The position numbers and the translations under genes were made by a program. Positions 23,961 through 36,728 of a DNA stretch of 64,000 nt are shown here, in pieces. The stretch's first letter is position 1. Each line of letters starts with the position of its first letter. Source of the DNA: Theropithecus gelada (Eukaryota > Chordata > Mammalia > Primates > Cercopithecidae); the NCBI RefSeq assembly GCF_003255815.1, contig NC_037680.1, forward strand, positions 25,638,304 to 25,702,303, given 5' to 3'. The notes below the pieces were generated by a model. The model saw nothing but the letters and a program-made list of their open reading frames with translations. It was not told the DNA's origin and searched no databases.

Positions 23961-25905
23961 CACTTCCCAAGGGCAGTTCTGGGATGGCCAATAAGTCTCA
24001 TTAAGAATTATGTCATGAATAATTTTGATCAATCACTATTTCTATTAAATATTATTAAGGGCTTTTCTCTTTTCCATTTCTAGCAATAAGTTCCTCGTTC
24101 AAGAAATCATTGGTGTGAAATCTATCTCCCTTTTTTCAGAGCCCCCTTCTCATTTTGTCTGGCTTACCCCACTTCTATCCTCCCTCCTAGCTTCTCGACA
24201 TTTACCAAAAAGTATGTATTTAGGAAAGCATCTCATAGACTCATTCATGGTGAAGTCTAAATGTCTGCTAATACTTAATTAACATTGTTGCCAGAATTTT
24301 AAAACTTAACATTTGAATTTGAAGAGGGAAAATCTAATTTATGGGTAAACACCAAAACTCCAATTATATAATTTCATGCATTAGAAAATCCAGCAGGCCA
24401 AGCATTCTCTTTATTTCCCTCTCGTGACTTTACCAAGTATTCCCACAGCTAGGCCTTCTGATTTCTTTATTTGATGGTTCACCTATATATCACCAATTAT
24501 TGGGCCAATGTACACCTAATGATATACTCTTGTTAATAACAGAGGGTAAAATACTATTTGAGTACTACATTGAGTACTACTATTTAAAGAAGTGGCCTCA
24601 AAATCCATACTTAATCTCCAATATAAGAAGTCTTATTGTTTTGTTCTCCTCCCTGTTCGGTGTGCCTTTTTGAAACTCTGATAAAGAAAATTATCTGTGC
24701 CCAAGTGCCAAAGGCCAGTTCATAGGACCAGTACCCATAAGACATTCATTTTCTCATAACTGATAAACTCTTTTCAAAGAATAAAACCCTGCCTCATGCT
24801 AGTATTTCTTGTTTTGTTCTGAATTTTGATAATGAATTATAGGTGCCATGTTTTCAAACTTGGTTTTTGTGAACAAACTAAAGAAAAATGTTAACCGTCA
24901 GCCTGCCTAGTGGTCTTGAGTACCACAAACCTGTGTTCCCAAATCCTGTGCAAGAACCTGTCAGGAAACCCCGTACAATAAACTTCAACCATTTGGACCA
25001 ACTAGTTGCTAGGGTTGTAAAGATTCTTTAGTTTGGTTAAGCACTGACGAAGTTACTTAATAGATGAGCTAAACTTCCATTAGTCAGATATAGACCCTTA
25101 TAATTATCCAATTATACAAGGATATTTAATTCAGGAATGAAAAAAAATTACATGATCTGTGTCAATAACTCACATTTGTGTGCCCATGTAGACATCACTA
25201 ATCAATCACAAGACACGAAACTGTTGGGTTTAGATAAGATCTTAGAGTCCTTTTGTTCACATCTTTCCAAGCAGCCACTACAAATCAGCTAGACTTGGCA
25301 GCCAAGATGAAAGCTGTTTGCCATCCTTGATCTAGTGGCATGCTTCCCCTTTCTAATGACCTGCCCTGCTGTGAATAAATTATCTTACTAGGCCAGTGAC
25401 TTTAACAGCTTTCTCCATGCTACTCTGAAGATGGATATATTTCTCAAAAAGCTGCATAGCCCTTCCTTTATGAATTCAAAAATTTCTCTAGACTCTCTCT
25501 TTCACGTTTCACTTCTAGTCATCCTATTTACCCAGTTCTAACTCATTGGATTTCACCAAAATTATCTTTTTCTGCCAATTCTATCATAAGGAGAAATCAC
25601 CTAGACAGTCTACCTAGATATTAATTTGACTTTTCCTCAAGCCCACCTCTTAGATCTTCTCCTTACTCTCCAGAATCCAGGCAAGTAGCAGCCTTCCACC
25701 AAACCTGACACAGATTCCAAGGGGAAAATACCAGTGTTAACCATAACTTAATGCTTATGAGAAGGAGATATCAGATAAATCCCAGGATAAGACAAAAGTG
25801 TGGGTCAGAGTGACAAAACGTAGACAACCATATTTACCTACTCATGAGGCTGATGCCAATGCTTATCATTAAAAGTCTTCATTTACAATGCAGGTTAGAT
25901 CAGTT
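23961..25905. other. No recognised gene or named repeat
   Basis: Nearly 2 kb without a recognised family or coding signal. Confidence 0.5.
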
Positions 25906-25907
25906 AG

Positions 25908-25958
25908 GGGTGTGTTGTGTGTGTGCGCGCGCGCTTGTGTGTTTGTATGCACACAGGA
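25908..25958 (+). repeat. (GT)n(GC)n alternating purine-pyrimidine tract
   Basis: GTGTGTTGTGTGTGTGCGCG is followed by CGCGCTTGTGTGTTTGTATG. The central TGTGTGTGCGCGCGCGC is a strict alternation of purine and pyrimidine, the sequence type most prone to Z-DNA. Confidence 0.9.
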
Positions 25959-26062
25959 ACCTTTATATTACAAATATAAGTACTCTAGAACTCTTTCATT
26001 AAAATCACAATTTAGCTTATGCATAATTTTAAAATATGTAGATAGGTAGATAAGTTAAATTT

Positions 26063-26128
26063 ATCTAATCTCTCTCTCTCTCTATGTGTATATATATATA
26101 CACACACACACCCCCACACACACACACC
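26063..26128 (+). repeat. Compound (CT)n(TA)n(CA)n microsatellite
   Basis: CTCTCTCTCTCTCTCT, then TGTGTATATATATATA, then CACACACACACCCCCACACA-type sequence, three different dinucleotide arrays back to back. Confidence 0.95.
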
Positions 26129-26327
26129 CTTAACTGGTTTAACCTGCTTGTAAATTAAGACTTTTAATGAGAGGCATCAACAGCAACCTTGTGATTAGTT
26201 CAGTATATAATATATATATGTGTCTTACATGAAGTTAAAGATCAATGACATGTCATAATAATCGGGTACATGTGTGAAACTAGTATCCTTCATCTCTGTG
26301 TGTCTGTGTAGCTGAAAAGAACAATGT

Positions 26328-26340
26328 GAGGATATCTTTC
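26328..26340 (+). repeat. Alu target-site duplication, left copy
   Basis: GAGGATATCTTTC here is repeated exactly at 26644-26656 on the other side of the Alu, a 13-bp target-site duplication. Confidence 0.95.
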
Positions 26341-26643
26341 TTTTTTTTTTTTTTTTTTTTTGAGACGGAGTCTCGCGCTGTGTCACCCAGGCTGGAGTGC
26401 AGTGGCGCGATCTCGGCTCACTGCAAGCTCCGCCTCCCAGGTTCAGGCCATTCTCCTGCCTCAGCCTCCGAGTAGCTGGGACTACAGGCGCCCGCCACCA
26501 CGCCCGGCTAGTTTTTTGTATTTTTAGTAGAGACGGGGTTTCACCATGTTAGCCAGGATGGTCTCGATCTCCTGACCTCGTGATCCGCCCGCCTCGGCCT
26601 CCCAAAGTGCTGGGATTACAGGCTTGAGCCACCGCGCCCGGCC
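26341..26643 (-). mobile_element. AluY-type SINE with monkey-type changes
   Basis: A full-length Alu in reverse, with a T run at its left edge (its poly(A)) and GGCC at its right. The AluY words 'gcaagctccgcctccca' and 'gccattctcctgcctc' are present. Two changes (CTTGAGCC for CGTGAGCC, and GGCTAGTTTTTTG for GGCTAATTTTTTG) are ones I associate with Old World monkey AluY lineages. It is bounded by a perfect 13-bp target duplication. Confidence 0.95.
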
Positions 26644-26656
26644 GAGGATATCTTTC
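26644..26656 (+). repeat. Alu target-site duplication, right copy
   Basis: GAGGATATCTTTC, identical to 26328-26340. Confidence 0.95.
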
Positions 26657-27950
26657 AAAAATGAATTTGTGCATGTTCAGTAGTTGGAGGCAAGAGTTTT
26701 CATTGTTTATTTAAGCCAACAGGCTTTCCAATACTTTTTATTTTAAAAAAAATCCTCTACATATTTGAGTTCTGTGATCCAGGTTGATTTGTCTCCCGAG
26801 GCCCTCATAATGCATCTCATATGTGTGTGTCTACTGACCAATTCATCTCTCATTAATAGCTCATTTCATAAGTCTAGTCCAACTAGCATCACTTTTGACT
26901 GGTTATATTCCAAGACTCAACAGATAATAAGTCTTTCTATTATTGTATTAAATAATAAATGTGGTTCATAAGTGATTCTGACGAACCCTCTAGACATATC
27001 TTCTAGGAGAAATTTCAAGTCTAACATCGACTCAGAAGGTGACTAGCAAGAGTGGCTTGCAGACTTTCATTTTTGTCTTAAGTTTAACAAATCATCAGCT
27101 CTGCATACTGTGACAATCTTCTGACACACACATTAAAATAAAAGAAGTCGTAAGTGTTCAGCTGTGTATCATCAAATGATGTGAGGCCTAGGAAAAAATT
27201 CTCAGGAATTGCCATGGTTCTATATGAATGCTGATAATGCTTGCAAAAGCATAACTTGCTGATGAGAGTTAAGAAGTGACTTGGTGTTCCTCAAGCTAAT
27301 CTTAGGTCCATAGTACCTTATGTACACCAGAAAAACAGATGTTCCAAGATGATCAGGAAGACAGGAAAGTAAGAATTGTCTTATGTGGCCTTCAAGCAGT
27401 GGAACCCTATAATATTCTGCTGAATCCAGAAGCTAATAAATGGCAGAAATAAATCTAATCCACATGAAAATGATATATCTGTCTTTTCATTTTTATGTTT
27501 CACTAACTTTTAGATGACATATTGGAAGAGAGGATAAGTACCAGGAGGTCAAATGGATTTCATTTTGGGATTCCTCCTGAAATGTTCCTGAATGTTAAGC
27601 AAAAATGTAGTTAGGCAAACATGTAGCAAGTTTACCACATGGGTGCATTTTTAAACTGTAAGCATAATTAAGTATTCAAAATAACTTGTCTAATTGACTG
27701 GCAACATGATATAATTGAATGTTCACTGAGAAAAGAACCAGAAGATTGTTTATGTGTAGAAGACTGTGCTTCTGAGTTAAGCTGACCAGTATTTGACCCC
27801 CAAGTCTGATTTTCATTCCCTTTAACAATGTGACTTCATAAGCATCATTTTTTCATCTATAAATGTTAGAATTAATTGTGAGAATGGGAGCAAAGCGCCT
27901 AGCTCCCTACCTGATATATTTCAGGTTTACTACAAATGTTACTTGCTGTT
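26657..27950. other. No recognised gene or named repeat
   Basis: About 1.3 kb of unannotated DNA. Confidence 0.5.
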
Positions 27951-27954
27951 TTTT

Positions 27955-28077
27955 CTCTTACTTGTGTCTCATCTTGTATAAATTGCTTCACCTCTCTGGA
28001 CCCATTTCTTTATCTGAAAAACCAACGGCTTAGTTTGGATGACCTCAAGTTCTTCCTATAATTCTATGATTCAGTTA
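27955..28077 (+). mobile_element. MIR-family SINE fragment
   Basis: 'aattgcttcacctctctgg', 'ccatttctttatctgaaaa', 'ttggatgacctcaagttc' and 'cttcctataattctatgattc' in order follow a MIR-type 3' half. Its close relatives are at 29100-29235 and 53000-53165. Confidence 0.65.
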
Positions 28078-29099
28078 TGTACAACTTGGGATGGCATGGC
28101 CATGTAAGCAGGGGTTGCAAAACCAGGATTCAATATCAGGCAAATAAAATCAATGTGTAAAACTGTGTGTTATGAAAAACAAGGGGGAATGATAAAGAAT
28201 ACATAGATCTGCCTAAAAACATTTAAAAATCTAAAGCGTTAAAATAGTGTGTCTGTCAAACCAAATATATTCTTGGGTCAAATCTGAATTCTTGGCTCAA
28301 AGGTTTCCAATTTTCAATCAAGAGCTTTTAAACATTAACCTCCATCACCCCACCAGCACCCCAGATTGTTGACAGGGCAGTCAGAGAATGGATCAATCAT
28401 AATTTTAAGTCAAATCAATCAATTACAGTCTATGCAAGAATTTTTCATGGCAGCTGTCATCTCTAGAAAAATATACATATGAAGCCACCCAGATCATGTC
28501 AAGGAAGAAAGAATTGGGAAGACCAAATCAGAAGAGAACCAAGCATAGTTTTTGCTTCTGGCTAAGCCGTGGTTTGGCTGTGAAGATATGACTTCACAGC
28601 ATCCTATTGAGAATCACGTCTTTGCAGTGGATATTTTTTTTTCTTCCCTGCCACGAACGTGTCTGAGAAACTGCAGAATAAAAATGCAAAACAACAAGTA
28701 TATTTAGATACACTCCCACACAGACTGTAAAGCTTAATATTTCACTGAACACCACATGAAAGACTGAATTAATATCCATAACTCTTCCACATCACTCATG
28801 CTTCAAAGTTCTGTCATTATAGATTTCTTTGGCCTATATAGTTGCAAAATTAGCTAACAACAGTAATCTTTCTTTAGTGTACCATTCAATTGTACTTCAT
28901 AAGAAAAAAAATTTATTAGATTTATTCATCTTTTGGCTCTGTATATTCACAGAATTTTTATTGATGTTGCAATAAACAACAAATTTTTACCAGATAAAAA
29001 TTAAACACAAGTCATTTTAGAATAATTATTTATAATCCAACTCTATGTATCAAGATAACCATAAGATCAAAATCACTTTTGATGTAGTCTATTCTCAAC
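28078..29099. other. No recognised feature
   Basis: Unannotated AT-rich DNA. Confidence 0.45.
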
Positions 29100-29235
29100 T
29101 CTGCAACCAACTAGTTATGTCACGTTGCATAAGTCATTTAACTTCTCTGATCCTCATTTACCTTTTATGTAAAATGCAATGTTGGTGGAAGTGGCTTCTA
29201 AAGTCTCCTCTTACTCTTACATTGTGTGATTCTTA
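29100..29235 (+). mobile_element. MIR-family SINE fragment
   Basis: 'cataagtcatttaacttct', 'ctgatcctcatttacct', 'atgtaaaatgcaatgttgg' and 'tcttactcttacattgtgtg' then 'attc' follow the same MIR-type order as 27955-28077. Confidence 0.65.
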
Positions 29236-29975
29236 GTGGGATACATTCCCCAAATCTGTCATTGAATAGAGTTCAAAAATTATAAGACTGCAACCATACA
29301 AAACTGAGGAAGGCTAAGGCATCAACAAGTAGCAGAGACTTGACCCCTTATTAAATTGCATATTCACACAATGCACATATGTGAAACAAGAGACAGAAAT
29401 ATTAAAGTATAACTTCAATTGGAAAAAGTAAATTTCTAGAAGAATATACACCAAATGTTATCAGAGATTATCAATGGGTAAAGTTATACAATAGTTTTTA
29501 TTTCCCCTGAGCTTTAAATATCAATTAAAAAAAATTCAGCCTTGACTACTAAAATTAGTCTCAAGTTTGGGGACTGGTTAGAGCAGTGTCATTAACAATA
29601 TGGTTTACATTATAAGCCAAATAGAATACAATTCACATTTTTCTAATTTAAGCCATATTTCTTATAAATTATTTTACTATTCTATTTTTTAAAAATTAAT
29701 GCGCAACAATAGTACTAGCAAACAACTTTGTATAGACTTTTTTCTTCATTACCCTGGGATCAAATTTCTAATAAGGAATAAAACAAACACTAAAATTCTA
29801 GTCATCCTAAGAAATTTTCTAGAACCACTAAACAAGTCTGCATGCGGATTTTTTTTTAATTAAGGCATTGTTTTAAATATATAGCAATTTTCAGCATCAA
29901 TGTTTTCTTATTGCTCATATCTTATTTTAGATATGCAAACAAAATTCTGAATGTCATTTCAAGGAACCAGATTCT
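29236..29975. other. No recognised feature
   Basis: Unannotated AT-rich DNA. Confidence 0.45.
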
Positions 29976-30075
29976 TGTATTCATTGATTCATTTAATAAG
30001 CCTTTACTGAGCACTGTTACCCTTCACAACATTGGGTATGATAATATCCATGAGCCCTCCTAAATGATTGCCCAT
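29976..30075 (-). mobile_element. L2 3' end fragment (tentative)
   Basis: 'attgattcatttaataagc', 'ctttactgagcactgttac' and 'acattgggtatgataatat' are a weak reverse match to the L2 end. Confidence 0.4.
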
Positions 30076-32685
30076 GAGATTTATAATGTTTTACAGAGAG
30101 TGTCCTGACAGTACCCAAGCAGCAGTTCGTTCTTCCCAAATAATAGTTTTTAAATGACCCTCCCTATGCCACAGCTAAGAAAAGAATTCTGATAAATGGC
30201 AAAAAGAATATAGTAGCAAATAAAACAGTGGCATGTCCTGGGAGGAAAAAAGAGAGACAGAGAGAGAGAGAGCCAAAACAGCTCTTCTCAGTTTTCTTTC
30301 ATTAGGAAAAGAGGAAGACACAATTTTGCAGAGAATATTAAAAGAAAGCAAACGTAGCATAGAAATCAATCTATTCAAAACCTAGTAATGAAAGATCATT
30401 CTTTGAGCAAGTGAATAATAAGCAAAGCCTAAGACATGTTCTGCAATTAGTAATGAGGTCCTTAAAGTAAGAAGCCAGCTTTGCATAGAAAGGCATAAGA
30501 CAAAAAATAATGTAGATTGTACCTTGATAATACTCTTTCTTTCTTAGATGAACTATCATCAGATCTTTAGTGATGAGTAAGTGTAAATTTATAACAGAAC
30601 AAAAATAAATACATCTCATTGAAGAGTTAAGGGTTCATTTTTTCTCACTACCTGATTTGACAACCTGATAACGTTTCATGTTACAGACATGTTCTTCTCT
30701 AAAGGAGGCTTTTGATTATTATGTCAAGATTCTGATGCCAAGAATGGGTGAATAAGATAGGTAAGGGCCTCTTACTGAGTCCTCTCATGTATAGGAGCCT
30801 ATCATGAGGACATGAGGTTAGGATGACCTTTGGATAGATGACATAAGAAGGTTCATATCTTGTTCTGTCAATTAATCCTTCATCACAGAGGTTGCTTCCA
30901 GGGATATATACTTTAAAAAATGATAGCAAAATGGCAGAGACGTTTTAGCCTGGCCAAAGCCTAATGGCCATGACTTACCTACTGCCCTACAATCCAAACA
31001 AGTGTCCCTCACTCAATTTATATAACCAGTTGCATGAAGGAAGTAAGAAAAACAGAAGAGGGCAGAATGTAAAGGTGTAGTCTATTGAAATATATGAATC
31101 CCACCCACTCATTACTGTAGCCTAATGAATAATTTGCAATGTCACCAATCATATTGACTCTGTCTCCTCTTGAGATTGGCATGGGCGAAGGGATAGAATT
31201 CTCTTTCTCTTCCTTACTGCTTTAAACAGACATATTTCTTTACAAATATGTATTAACTTGTATTCTGGCAGATAACAAGATTATAAAGAATAATACATTG
31301 TGATTTCCTCCTCACATTCTAGTCAATTTTGAAAATTGAATGAAGCTATTATTAATTCAACTTTTATTATTATAAATTACTTGTGTACTTTATCATAGAT
31401 AGAACAGAGAGGTGAATGTTGAAATGACCAGGCAAGTCTTAAGTGTATTAAAAAAAAAACAGAGAATAATAGTGTCTGGAATACATTGGCCATTTTCTGC
31501 AATATTCAAAGAGGACACACATTACTCAGTGTTGGTCAATCACAGTCATGTGAGAATACGTGTTGGGTATTTCCAGATCTTCTCATTTCTAGTAGAATCT
31601 ATAAATCTAAATATTTTATGTAAAATGTCTATAATCTATAAATATTACTAATTTATTCAAAGTGAAAATAAGCATTTACATGCCAAACAGAGCTATAATT
31701 TACAAATTTAATTTTAGACCTAGATTATAGATGACGCTCAAAAAGTATGTGGTGAATAAGTATGAAAACATAAGAAAAATATGTTCTACAGATTTCTAGT
31801 AAACAAAGTACACTAGAAAGATGGATGTTAAATAACTGTAGCATAATTGGCTTATTTGGGGGCATCATCAAAGAAAGATTACTAATATGAGATAATTCAG
31901 TATAGATGACAATATTTGTTTTGCAGTCATTGAAAAAATCAGTTTCATTTTATAGTTCTTATATGCACGTTAAGCTAATATCATAAAAATGACTAATGTT
32001 AGACTGCAAAGCTTGTTAAGTTAGTAAACAAATATGTATGAATTAGGTGTGTTTTATAAGCACAGTTCTGATAATATTTTCATTAACTGAGGATCCCAAA
32101 TGTATGTCCATGAATTCACACTGGAATAGATATAAATGAAATCACCTGAAAAATCAGGAAATATATAATTTATCAAACTCCATCCTGAGTAAATCTTACA
32201 TGGCATATCTAAGATTTTTGTTTTGTCCTGTTTTGTATGAAGATCCCATGTAAGTCCGATATGCAGCTAGAATCGAGACTTACAGTCACAGGAGCTTCCA
32301 AAGAAATACAAGACATATTTCCTGACCTCGTTGACATGATGCTACTAAAGAAAATGCAAAATGAATACATATCAAAACATTAGGACAAATATAAGCTATG
32401 ATATCTAATTATATAACCACATTTGGTATATATAGTCCAGTGCTTAGGAACTTAGACTGAGGTCAGGTGTGATCAGGAATGCCTGCTTGAAGTAGATGGA
32501 AGTGGGACGGGATTTTGTAGAGAAGTTCAGATGTGGACATGGAGGTGGGAATGGGAGAAGCTTTTATGTTAGAGCAATAGCATGGCTAAAAGTTTCTGAG
32601 CAGAAATGGCTATTCATATGTTGAAGACAAAAAAATCTTATTTGATAGGTTTGGAAACTTAGAATTCAAATATAGTTATTTAGAT
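30076..32685. other. No recognised gene; short GA repeat
   Basis: About 2.6 kb of mostly unrecognised DNA. A GAGA run lies near 30250-30272. Around 32470-32600 the G-rich text 'ggacatggaggtgggaatg' may belong to the same unnamed ancient repeat as 15990-17100. Open frames at 30175-30378, 30371-30619 and 30699-30929 have no domains. Confidence 0.45.
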
Positions 32686-33290
32686 TTTTTTCCCACTTTT
32701 ATTTTAGGCTCGGGGGTACATATGCAGGTTTGTTCTATGGGTAAATTGCATGTTGCTGAGGTTTGGTGCGTGAATGGTCCCATCACCCAAGTAGTGAACA
32801 CAGTACCCAATAGTTAGTTTTTCCACCCTCATTCCTCTCTTATCCTCCACTCTATAGTAGTTCCCAGTGTCTACTGTTACTATCTTCACGTTCATGTGTA
32901 CTCAACGTTTAGCTCCCACTTATAAGTGAAAGCATTTGGTATTTGGTTTTCTGTTCCTGTCTTAGTTTGCTTAGGATAATGGCCTCCATCTCCTTCCATG
33001 TTCCTGCAAAGGACATGATTTTGTTCTTGTTTATGGCTGAGTAGTATTCTGTGGTGCATAGGTACCACGTTTAATTTATCCAGTTCGCTGTTGTTGGAAT
33101 CCAGGTTGATATTGTGAATGGTGCTGTGATTAACACAGGAGTGCATGTATCTTTTTGGCAGGGCAGTTTATTTTCCTTTGCTTATATACCCAGTAATAGG
33201 TTTGATGGGTCAAATGGTAGTTCTGTTTTAAGCTCTTTCAGAAATCTCCAAACTGCTTTCCACAGTGGCTGAACTAATTTACATTCCAGT
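32686..33290 (-). mobile_element. L1 3' end, 5'-truncated
   Basis: The + strand reads the reverse of L1's end: 'ttattttaggctcgggggta', 'atatgcaggtttgttctat', 'tagctcccacttataagtg', 'tggcctccatctccttcc', 'gctgagtagtattctgtgg', then 'atatacccagtaatagg' and 'ccaaactgctttccacag'. About 600 bp remain. Text of the 3' UTR suggests an L1MA/L1PB-age copy. It has no intact frame. Confidence 0.9.
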
Positions 33291-34415
33291 GGTTCAGATT
33301 CAACAGTAGAAGATAGTATCTGAGGACAATGAAATTGGCCAGATTATAAGGTCAGATTCCAGCGTGTAAAGTTTAAGTTAGCACAGGGTCGTAAACATGT
33401 AGATTGAAGAAATAGAATTTAATGACTGCAAAAATAGCAGTAGGTCAGTTTAAGAGGAGAAAAAGGTGCTAGGAACAGGTGAATGGTTTTACTTAATAAA
33501 GTGAACATTACAGATTTAATTTAGTGGCTTGTACATTGGATAATAATTTTATTCCATGAGATTTTTTTTTATACCGATCCCTCTGTTTCTGTGTTTGTCT
33601 CAAAATTTCCAGAATAACATGTTTAAAAATTAGTCCAGTTTGCAGTCCAGTCAAGAGGCAGTATAGACACCAACAATGTCATAGTAATGAAGGTACTAGG
33701 GGGAACCTAGACTGTAGATGCATCTGGAAAACCTGCCAACATGCCTCAAGAAAGCAACATTGAGTAAAGACAGACATACACCACCACCGCCTCACATGTT
33801 CATACAAGACTTCACTCCCCACTTATCTGCAACTTCCAGAAGGAAGTGACCCACGTGACCTTGTCTCTCTCTCCCTGGTGGTTGTCAGAAGGGTGGCCTG
33901 GAGGGCCAGAAGAGCTGCTCCCCAGCACATTCTGCAGAAGTAGAAATGGTGTTTGTTCCCTTCTCAACAATTCCTAACTTTCAGGCTGCATCTTCCTGTG
34001 GCTGGAATGCTATTTCTTCTCAGAATTGTAATAACGTATTGGAGGAATAAAACAAACCAGTCACTGCCCCACCAGCTGTCTCTCTAGGATTTGCATTCTC
34101 ACTGGAGACCCAAATATGTGCTTCTTCCTGATATGGAAAATGTCTTCTGCACTTCAGAGCAGTACCGAAGTTTTCTGAACTCCAAAGCATCTGTGAATAA
34201 GTGGGTCTACACTGGGTTCTGCTCGGTACCTTTCCCCTACAGCAAAGGGAAAATGAAATGAAGTGTAAGATGGAGCCTCAGATTCCTGTTTGATCCACAC
34301 ACACGGGAGATCTATTTGAAGGATTGTGACATTTTGGATTCCCCTAATTCTGTTTTTGTTTTTTACTTTCCCAGGATATCATGTAGTGTCCCAGAACAGT
34401 ACTTTAAAATTCAGA
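33291..34415. other. No recognised gene; relatively GC-rich patch
   Basis: Most is unrecognised. From about 33760 to 34260 the base composition rises well above the surroundings and includes the E-box CCACGTGACC (33851-33860) beside an ETS-like AGGAAGTGACC. I cannot tell a regulatory patch from an unrecognised old LTR. Confidence 0.4.
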
Positions 34416-34417
34416 AG

Positions 34418-34453
34418 GTTTTTGGTTTGTTTGTTTGTTTGTTTGTTTGTTAT
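34418..34453 (+). repeat. (TTTG)n microsatellite
   Basis: Seven or so TTTG units in a row, pure apart from its edges. Confidence 0.95.
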
Positions 34454-34596
34454 TTGATGATGAATTCTCAGCTCAAAATTTAGGGAATGGGTTTGTCCTT
34501 TTACCCCCTGCCCTACCTTCTTCTTTGGAACCTTTAATCCCAGTGTGTGAGCATCTTACTACAAGCAATAATTTTTAAGTCTTCATTGCATTTTTT

Positions 34597-34775
34597 TTCT
34601 CAGTAAACTCTTTAATTAAGCAAATATTGATTAGGGGCCCATCATGTGCCAGGCATTGTTTATAGGCATTTGGGGCACATCTCTGAACAGAAGAGATGAA
34701 GACTTCAGGTCTTGGAACTTCTATTTTTATCAAAGAGTGCAAGCCAATACACAATAAATAATCTTCAAGTTCATA
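34597..34775 (-). mobile_element. L2 3' end fragment
   Basis: The + strand reads the reverse L2 end well: 'agcaaatattgattagggg', 'cccatcatgtgccaggcat', 'tgtttataggcatttgggg', 'ctctgaacagaagagatga' and 'caatacacaataaataat'. Confidence 0.75.
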
Positions 34776-35640
34776 GGAGGTAGACATGGCCTTTCATTAT
34801 GGGAGTGTTCAAATGTAGAAAAGTGAAATATTTTTTCCATTTTGCCCATATGCCTAACATAATCTAACATCTAGATTCTTTATTTAACATTTTGTGACAT
34901 TTGTTTTACCACATAATATATCCCTCTATTAATCCTTCTTTTCTATAGGTAGAATTTTGAATAGCACACTTGGGTGCACCCCTCACATGTTTTCTGATCC
35001 AACCTTAGAAGATGTTGTTTTTTATAGAAGGGGATACAGGCATATGGATAGTTTAAATTGGAGCTATAAATATAGGAGTTCTATATACAACAGCACAAGA
35101 AGGCTAATGGAGAAATGCCGGAGAGTGTACGTTCCCCTCCAATACAAAGAGTAGTATCCATGTCTAGAAACATGGTTAGCTCACCCTGAGAGGCCATGAA
35201 GGGGACTTCAATGAAGAAAGCAGGAGTATTGTAAGGAAGTCACTAACAATCTCTGAGTTCCTTCCCCAGGGTCAGGAACATGATCACAGTAGAGACGGAG
35301 ATAAGCAGGAAAGTTGGAAAGACCTGGTCACTTAATGGGCAATTTCGCACATTTGTTTAACTTCAATTTGCCAAAATATAAATTTAGAATAACAAAACTT
35401 ACCGTTGGACATTACCGTTATAAATTATATAAGATAAAAATATTAGAGGGAAGTAGATGCTTAATAACTATTAGTTATATTAATGTTACTACTATAACTA
35501 AATTCCTATAAAAATAATATAGCTAGGGAAGGAATAACCTTCTGGGTCTTAGGGATCCCTGAAAAAAAGTATTCATAATAAAGCAATTATTTTAAGGATA
35601 AAAGAAAATCACAACTAAAGACTGGACTGCAGCTTCAATT
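34776..35640. other. No recognised feature
   Basis: Unannotated. Open frames 34957-35154 and 35314-35511 have no domain. Confidence 0.45.
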
Positions 35641-35644
35641 AGAT

Positions 35645-35825
35645 TGGGATAGATATAGATCCCACTATCTAATGGTTATGGGACCTTCTGCAAATTATTT
35701 AATCCCCCTAAACCTTGATTTCTTATCTGTAAAATAGTATCTACCTCGAAGTTCTTATTGCATGGGCTAAATGACATATATTACATCTGAACTGTGTCAC
35801 TGTGTCAATAAGAACTCACCACATA
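35645..35825 (+). mobile_element. MIR SINE
   Basis: 'tggttatgggaccttctgc', 'aaattatttaatccccct', 'ccttgatttcttatctgta', 'aaatagtatctacctcga' and 'ttgcatgggctaaatgac' follow the MIR consensus order. Confidence 0.75.
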
Positions 35826-36344
35826 TCATCTATTATTCTAGAAAGACTATGTTACCTATCGATGCCACATTACCCCGTAGAGCTTCACCAATTTCTCATC
35901 AAAGAAACAATCCAGTCCAACAGCCTAAAGGGCAGTGAATGAAACAATAACAAAAAGGACACTGGGTCATTAACACTGTTTTAATGTAGGTAGCTCCAGT
36001 TTTGAAATTCTTTCATTCCCCGGAAAATTAAATAAGGGTATGTTGGAGCACCGACATAGATTCAACTACATTTCTTCATAAACACTCAATCTTAGATTTA
36101 TCTTGGAAAAGAATCTATGATATGTAGATAATATCTATCATTTAAATCTATAGACATTTTATTTGTCACCAAAATCTTTTTAAAAATACTTTGGCCAGTT
36201 ATGTCTGGTTTTCTTATTTTCTTAAAATTATAAAAATGTTGTAGCGAATTCCAAAGATCTACATTGTAGGATATATGATTGGGAGAGTTATTCATTGGCA
36301 GCAAAATTATTTTTTGGAATTTTAAGATTCAATGTCTGAGAGTT
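35826..36344. other. No recognised feature
   Basis: Unannotated AT-rich DNA. Confidence 0.45.
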
Positions 36345-36728
36345 TTTTTTTAATTTCTGAGATTTTGGTACACCCATCACCTGAGCAGTGTACACTGTAC
36401 CCAATGTGTAGTCTTTTGTACCTCCCCTGCCCCCTACCCTTTCCCCCAAGTCCCCAAAGTCCAATGTATTATTCTTATGCCTTTGCAACCTCATAGCTTA
36501 GCTCCCACTTATGAGTGAGAACATATGATGTTTTTCCATTCCTGAGAATACTGGGAATATTCACTTAGAATAATGATCTCCAATTCCATCCAGGTTGCTG
36601 CAAATATCATTATTTCATTCCCTTTTCTGACTGAGTAGTATCCCATGGTATATACATACCACATTTCTTTTTGCACTCATTGATTGATGGACATTTGGGC
36701 TGGTTCCATATTTTTGCAATTGTGAATT
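36345..36728 (-). mobile_element. L1 3' end, 5'-truncated
   Basis: Reverse L1 end text: 'ggtacacccatcacctgag', 'cactgtacccaatgtgtag', 'tagctcccacttatgagtg', 'atctccaattccatccagg', 'tgactgagtagtatccca' and 'gatggacatttgggctggt'. It ends abruptly at 'caattgtgaattgtg' near 36728. Confidence 0.9.
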
